Below are positions 59,901 to 64,000 of a stretch of DNA of 64,000 nucleotides, piece after piece. A program made the position numbers and the translations under genes. Position 1 is the first letter of the stretch. Each line of letters opens with the position of its first letter. The DNA comes from Xylaria sp. FL1777 (lineage: Eukaryota > Ascomycota > Sordariomycetes > Xylariales > Xylariaceae), in the NCBI GenBank assembly GCA_022578965.1, contig MU400598.1, positions 110,959-174,958 of the forward strand. The letters are read 5' to 3'. The notes under the pieces are model-generated. The model searched no databases, was not told where the DNA came from, and was given only the letters and a program-made list of their open reading frames with translations.

Positions 59901-61061
59901 TCTGATCCAGGTGGCTTGTTCTCGAAGTCCGATTACCAATGCTTTTGTGAGTAATAGGTTCTCGCGCAGGTAAGGAAGCAAAATTAAGACTACTCTTCCT
60001 GACAATAGGTCGAATTGGGCTTGAACCGTCAGACGGCGACCGTGGGATTGCGTCTAGAGCTGTCTCTATCACGCCCATATGCATCTCTGGGGGCTCAGCG
60101 GATGGCGTATGGCTGCTCTCGGGGTTCTTGGCAGGCGTTGGACTCTTCTCCACACTTGGAAAAGGAGGTGCGGTTGGCGAGCCCACGGGTGTCGTGGTTT
60201 CATGATGCGCGAGATCATGAGTTGGTGATGGCCCAGCCCCAACGTGAGCGGTAAAATATTGAGTAGATAAATCGCCCCCACCTATTTCTTGAGTCGGATC
60301 TGATGATGGGTGCCCAGGGCTCTCCAGATTTTCGTGTATGGGCGACACGTGAAACGCTACACGGCCCACGTGCGTGTTGCCTTGAGGGCTGGATAGCTGG
60401 GTTGCTTCGTCCAGGACGGCAGGGTGGTCTACTTCCATCCCATCTAGAGACTGACTCCCATGGTATCCGGAATCCACCACAGATGGTAGCTCTGTTGGTG
60501 GTACAGGCTTTGAAGAAGCAATCTGCTTTAGAGGACTCGTGGAAACAAGGGCTTTGGGTGGTGAAGGTTGGGGGTCAACCGCCACATTGACTCGAGGAGT
60601 ATTGGGCTTGCCGTGGTTCGTTACGGCAAAGGGATTTAGCCCGCCCTTAGGGGTTGAAGAGAAGATATTCGAAAGAGGCTGGTCATAGCAGTGAGCACAA
60701 CTTGCTCGAAGAGGGTGGCTAGAACTACAAATTAAATAAAACACTCACAACGCGGTTTTCTCCTACATTTCCCTTTCTTATCGTCCGAGGCGTTTTACCT
60801 CGCAGCTTACCCGGGGTCTTGAATATCTCGGCAACGTTTCTACTAATTGATTAGCAAGATCCAAGGGCATTCGGAGATATGGCCCACGCACATTTGATTC
60901 TCGCTGAACACCTCGGCCATATGTTCGTTCAACCAGTCGAAATCGTTCTGGACAGAAAATGTAAACTCTTCGACCTCCGACTGGGCAATCTTCGTCGCAG
61001 ACGATCGCTCCTCTGCAATCCATGGCCCTGAGCCAACCTGCAGTCGCGTTCGCCCGGCCAT
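56914..61061 (-). CDS. SLI15: INCENP/Sli15 inner-centromere scaffold of the chromosomal passenger complex
   Basis: Scaffold that binds and activates Aurora B kinase (Ipl1) at centromeres and spindle. Minus-strand exons 61061-60892, 60839-60749, 60678-57607, 57552-56914; 1323 residues. The N-terminus (MAGRTRLQVGSGPWIAEERSS, then FDWLNEHMAEVFSENQINVAEIFKTPGKLRGKTPRT) is the fungal INCENP start, where survivin and borealin partners bind. The middle is disordered. A long charged, Glu/Lys/Arg-rich segment with Met/Leu at about 720-770 and 920-990 suggests a single alpha helix. The last exon carries the IN-box (WADSPNLRRALVEQENKNPFEVFG..ARTSSANWSGPDGLTEEDI) with the TSS phospho-motif that activates Aurora. 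All junctions are GT..AG and in phase. Confidence 0.93.
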
Positions 61062-62363
61062 CGCGAGACAAGGTCGGTACTGATGGGACGCGTCGGTTCT
61101 GTTTTGGATCGCGTAACAGGAAGCGGGATACGGTAGGGGAGAAGATGAACAATGGGTCAATTAAGCATGGCTCGAATGGTATATGGCGAAACAGAAAAAC
61201 AGATAATGATCGAAAGTCGAAGCTGTTGACTGGAGAAGAAGGGTTAGAGGTTCTGGTCAATAACGACGTGAGGCATGGTATGCGATGTGGTGGGCTAGCT
61301 GGGGATTTGGAGAAAGGCGGAATTTGGCATTATCATTGGCCGAAATGCCTAGTCGTGGTAAACACAAAGCTCGGGCCAGCCGAGCTTAAACGGCTCCACA
61401 GCTGATCCACCCTAATCGAACATCACGTAGTATACCTGCATATGATGTACCTAACACTTTAATAAACAGCTAAATGGATAGAAAATAAGAGGCCTAATTG
61501 TTTGTATATAAAATAAAATGATCTAATAGTGATATTATAATAATCTATTTACTTTAATATACTTTATTTAGCTATATAGTTAACCTTTGAGGTAGCACCT
61601 AGGCAGAGCTTAAACGATTTGTAGTATTTAGGTTGTTTCTTGTTGCATTCCCCTTCTCACAGTTGATCAAGGATTAAGATGCTCATAGCAAATATCTAAA
61701 TCCTGAAATTCTCGCAGACTAGGTACAAATCAAGGTAATGCTCATTATTCGTGCAAAACTGAAAAGAGCAAAAAAGAAAATTTGCTTTACAAGAATTAGC
61801 TGCTGTCTTTACTCAGTACACTGGCTATATCATACAACCGCGGAATAAGTGTGGGGTAGGTAGGGTTGTTATATTATATACCCGTATAACTACCCAGGTA
61901 AGCAGAGTCAATGCAGAGTTCCCGGCGAATCATAAGCCTAAGAAACAAATTGTTCCATGATAACCCAATTACTTACTCTCAAAGGCATTGCTCTGCCTTT
62001 TTCATCATTATTGAGTACGTTGGAGATCATAGTCGAGGGCACTGTATAAATAGTAGAGGTCACCCAACGGTAAAAATGCCGCGTAGAAGGACAAGGCCAG
62101 TCCTGTATTGCATTATGTCCAGTCATCCGCTACCACCGAGAGGAGCTGACTTAGTTACTCTACCTGTTCACTAGAAGACATGAAACGCCACAAAGCAGAG
62201 TTGTTGCGCTCTAGTATAGCACTGGGCTGTAGCCTTTATGGCCCTCAGAAAGCCATTCCACGTAAAGACAAGACCATCCGTTTCCCTTGTTTAACACGCC
62301 TACAAAAACGCCGATCGCGTACCCTTTCGTAGGATTTTCGCAGTCACAGATTGACCATTCCTC
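61062..62363. other. Intergenic spacer
   Basis: About 1.3 kb between the INCENP start and the NOT2 end. The plus-strand open frame 61022-61405 is the shadow of INCENP exon 1 running into leader sequence. AT-rich at 61480-61600. No gene or RNA seen. Confidence 0.5.
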
Positions 62364-63796
62364 TTACAAACCCGTATTTGGATTGGTCTCGAGATCCGCA
62401 TAATGCAACGTGAGTTGCCGCTGATATAGGTTAGTAGCTGCAAATAGTCTTTGGGGACAACAACATTACCCTCTCCTTGCGCCACTCGTCAGTACTCCAC
62501 ACAATGTAGTAACCTTCCTCATGCTGAGCACTCAAAATTCGAGGATGCATGATCTCATCCTTGGTCAGCCAAAGCTTTAACTTTTTGTGCCATCTCCATT
62601 GTCGTTGAAAGCTAAGTCATGTGAGTAACATCTTGGAAGTCAGGAATAAGTAGCGGGATTCTTACAGTTGCTCGGCGGCGAGCTGCTGCTGGTAGTCTCC
62701 AGGACAGCTGTAGAAGATCCACATCAACGTTTCCTCATTGAAGTTGGAAATCTTGTTGCGCAAAGGTTGAACATTGTTAACTTTGTAACAATCTGGAAGA
62801 CGGAAGTCAGGGATGGCTGGGCGCGGTGGAGCATCATTGAACGGCGACCAGATTTGCGTTGAGATCATTCTACAACAATATAAGGAATATCAGTGTCATA
62901 TGCAACAAGCGTCAGATTCTCGGGTGTCACGTACGCAGGCGAAGTAAGATCGAGCCCGAAGCTAGTAGGGTCCATTCCTGCGACACAAGCGGCATAGTCG
63001 GGATAATTATTCATTAAAGTACGCAGACCTTTGATTCCCCACTTGTCGATTTCCGCCATGCCAGCCAAAGGGTCGCGGACAACAGGCGATTGCACATCCT
63101 CACTCTCCTTAGTCTTGTTGGATTGGGTCTCATTTGTGCCGATCGCTCCCAGAGGATTTCGACCTTCAGAGGGCTGCGCAGGCTCCTTTGGGGACTGAGA
63201 GGGCAAAGGATCATCGCGAAATCCAGGTGGCTTCTGGCGAGCTTCATCATTATTGCTTCTCATCTCCTGGGATCGTGAAAGATCTAAATGAGAGGGTAAG
63301 TATTATGATAACGGAGTTCGGGAGGAGGATAATACCAAGTGCCGTTGTCCCATCGGGCGAGCGAACATCTGTGGTTCGCGAGTTAGCAGATAAGGCATTT
63401 AGCAAGCCGTTACCCACACGGGTGCCCTGCAGCGCCCCTCCTCCAGTATTGCCTTGGGCACCGAAGCCTAACGTTGACATCAAAGTAGAACCACGCTCCT
63501 GACCAATCTCTCCGTCGCCATTTCTTAAGCTGTTATTGAGCGGCGGGAATTCGTCAATGCTATTCGGCTGGGGTTGAGATGATTGCGACATGCTTGCCGG
63601 GTTGCCGAAGCGGAAGGCCCCTTGGTTCGTATTCATGCGGGAAGATTGGAAGTAATCTTCCGATTGACTTGGTTGAGAATGAGGGGTAGGCTGGTTTCGC
63701 TGAATAGCACCACCCATAGGTCTCGAGCTCCCCGCCCATAACGAGGATGGATTACCACTAGAAAGCTGCGAATTATTGGAGAGGGAGGGAAATTCA
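62364..63796 (-). CDS. NOT2: CCR4-NOT complex subunit NOT2 (Cdc36), 5' partial
   Basis: Subunit of the CCR4-NOT deadenylase and transcription-regulation complex. Minus-strand exons 63796-63336, 63283-62935, 62869-62666, 62611-62470, 62420-62364; 403 residues in the window. The first exon here starts in the middle of a codon after an AG at 63798-63797 and begins EFPSLSNNSQLS, so at least one upstream exon is missing; it lies past the window edge or in the poor-quality stretch next to it. Family features: EIDKWGIKGLRTLMNNYPDYAA, the NOT2/3/5 box FRLPDCYKVNNVQPLRNKISNFNEETLMWIFYSCP, RQWRWHKKLKLWLTKDEIMHPR, and the final WRKERRQLTLHYADLETN. The last exon is only found by splicing 62469-62421. Confidence 0.92.
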
Positions 63797-63911
63797 CTAC
63801 AAATTCATCAGCAATTTTGAGTCAGAAAATAGGAAGTAAAGAAGATCCAGGTTGACTTCAGGCGTGAGAGGAGAAGGGGGCCGAGATCAGAGAAAGTCAA
63901 TGAGAGAAATC

Positions 63912-63936
63912 GGGGGGGGGGGGGGGGGGGGGGGGG
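63912..63936. repeat. Poly-G run of 25 bases
   Basis: Uninterrupted G run followed by AATTTAAATATTTT and further G-rich homopolymers up to the window end. It lies where the first NOT2 intron or upstream exon should be. It may be real or a sequencing or contig-end artefact. Confidence 0.85.
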
Positions 63937-64000
63937 AATTTAAATATTTTACCGGCCAAAACCCGAAGGAAAAGTAAAGAAGGGGGGGGAGAGGGGGTTG

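Noticed and set aside
61022..61405. 127-residue plus-strand frame at the INCENP start
   Set aside because: It overlaps INCENP exon 1 on the other strand, which shows clear family sequence, and has no domain itself.
1..64000. tRNA genes, CRISPR arrays, insertion sequences or intact transposons
   Set aside because: By eye I found no T-loop-like sequence in a cloverleaf context, no spaced direct repeats, and no transposase or reverse transcriptase frames. A covariance-model scan was not possible, so small RNA genes could be missed.

Overview
The window comes from the nuclear genome of a filamentous ascomycete (Pezizomycotina, most likely Sordariomycetes; the order is inference). Genes are split by short GT..AG introns of about 45 to 150 bases. 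Protein families are typically fungal: AflR-type Zn2Cys6 regulator, fungal bZIP, Ctk2 cyclin, Acr3 arsenite pump, fungal amidoligase. Intergenic DNA is AT-rich with no sign of operons or ribosome binding sites. I reconstructed spliced genes by joining reading frames at splice sites so that phase and family motifs agree. Exon coordinates are therefore models from sequence alone.

Left part (1-30 kb): a secreted or vacuolar M28 aminopeptidase (2544-4915); a RING-CH membrane E3 ligase (7649-9048); a beta-lactamase-family hydrolase (9908-11397); a 12-exon ribosomal-L1-domain nucleolar protein (12123-14160) convergent with a GC-rich palmitoyl-protein thioesterase (14521-15492); a CTDK-I cyclin (16493-18071); a bZIP regulator followed by the arsenite exporter ACR3 (18747-21749); an alpha/beta hydrolase (25531-27007) with extra coding-like exons upstream; and a Pom33/Tts1-type ER and nuclear-envelope protein (28250-29487).

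Right part (30-64 kb): an amidoligase-family enzyme (30971-33888); a PTEN-like phosphatase (34438-36319); an AflR-like Zn2Cys6 factor divergent from a short-chain dehydrogenase (36534-39652); a short secreted-protein ORF (43080-43265); an RBR E3 ligase (46719-47736); and three minus-strand genes: a J-domain protein (51399-54364), the INCENP/Sli15 chromosomal passenger scaffold (56914-61061) and CCR4-NOT subunit NOT2 (62364 to past the window edge).

Conserved housekeeping genes alternate with accessory ones separated by gene-poor spacers of up to about 3.8 kb. The most unusual signals are: two introns in unrelated genes that share sequence along their length (introner-like); a 9-base microexon carrying the zinc-bridging motif of the peptidase; extreme intron density in the L1-domain gene; TAGGTA/TACCTA arrays upstream of several housekeeping genes; and two regulator-target pairs (bZIP with ACR3, AflR-like factor with dehydrogenase).
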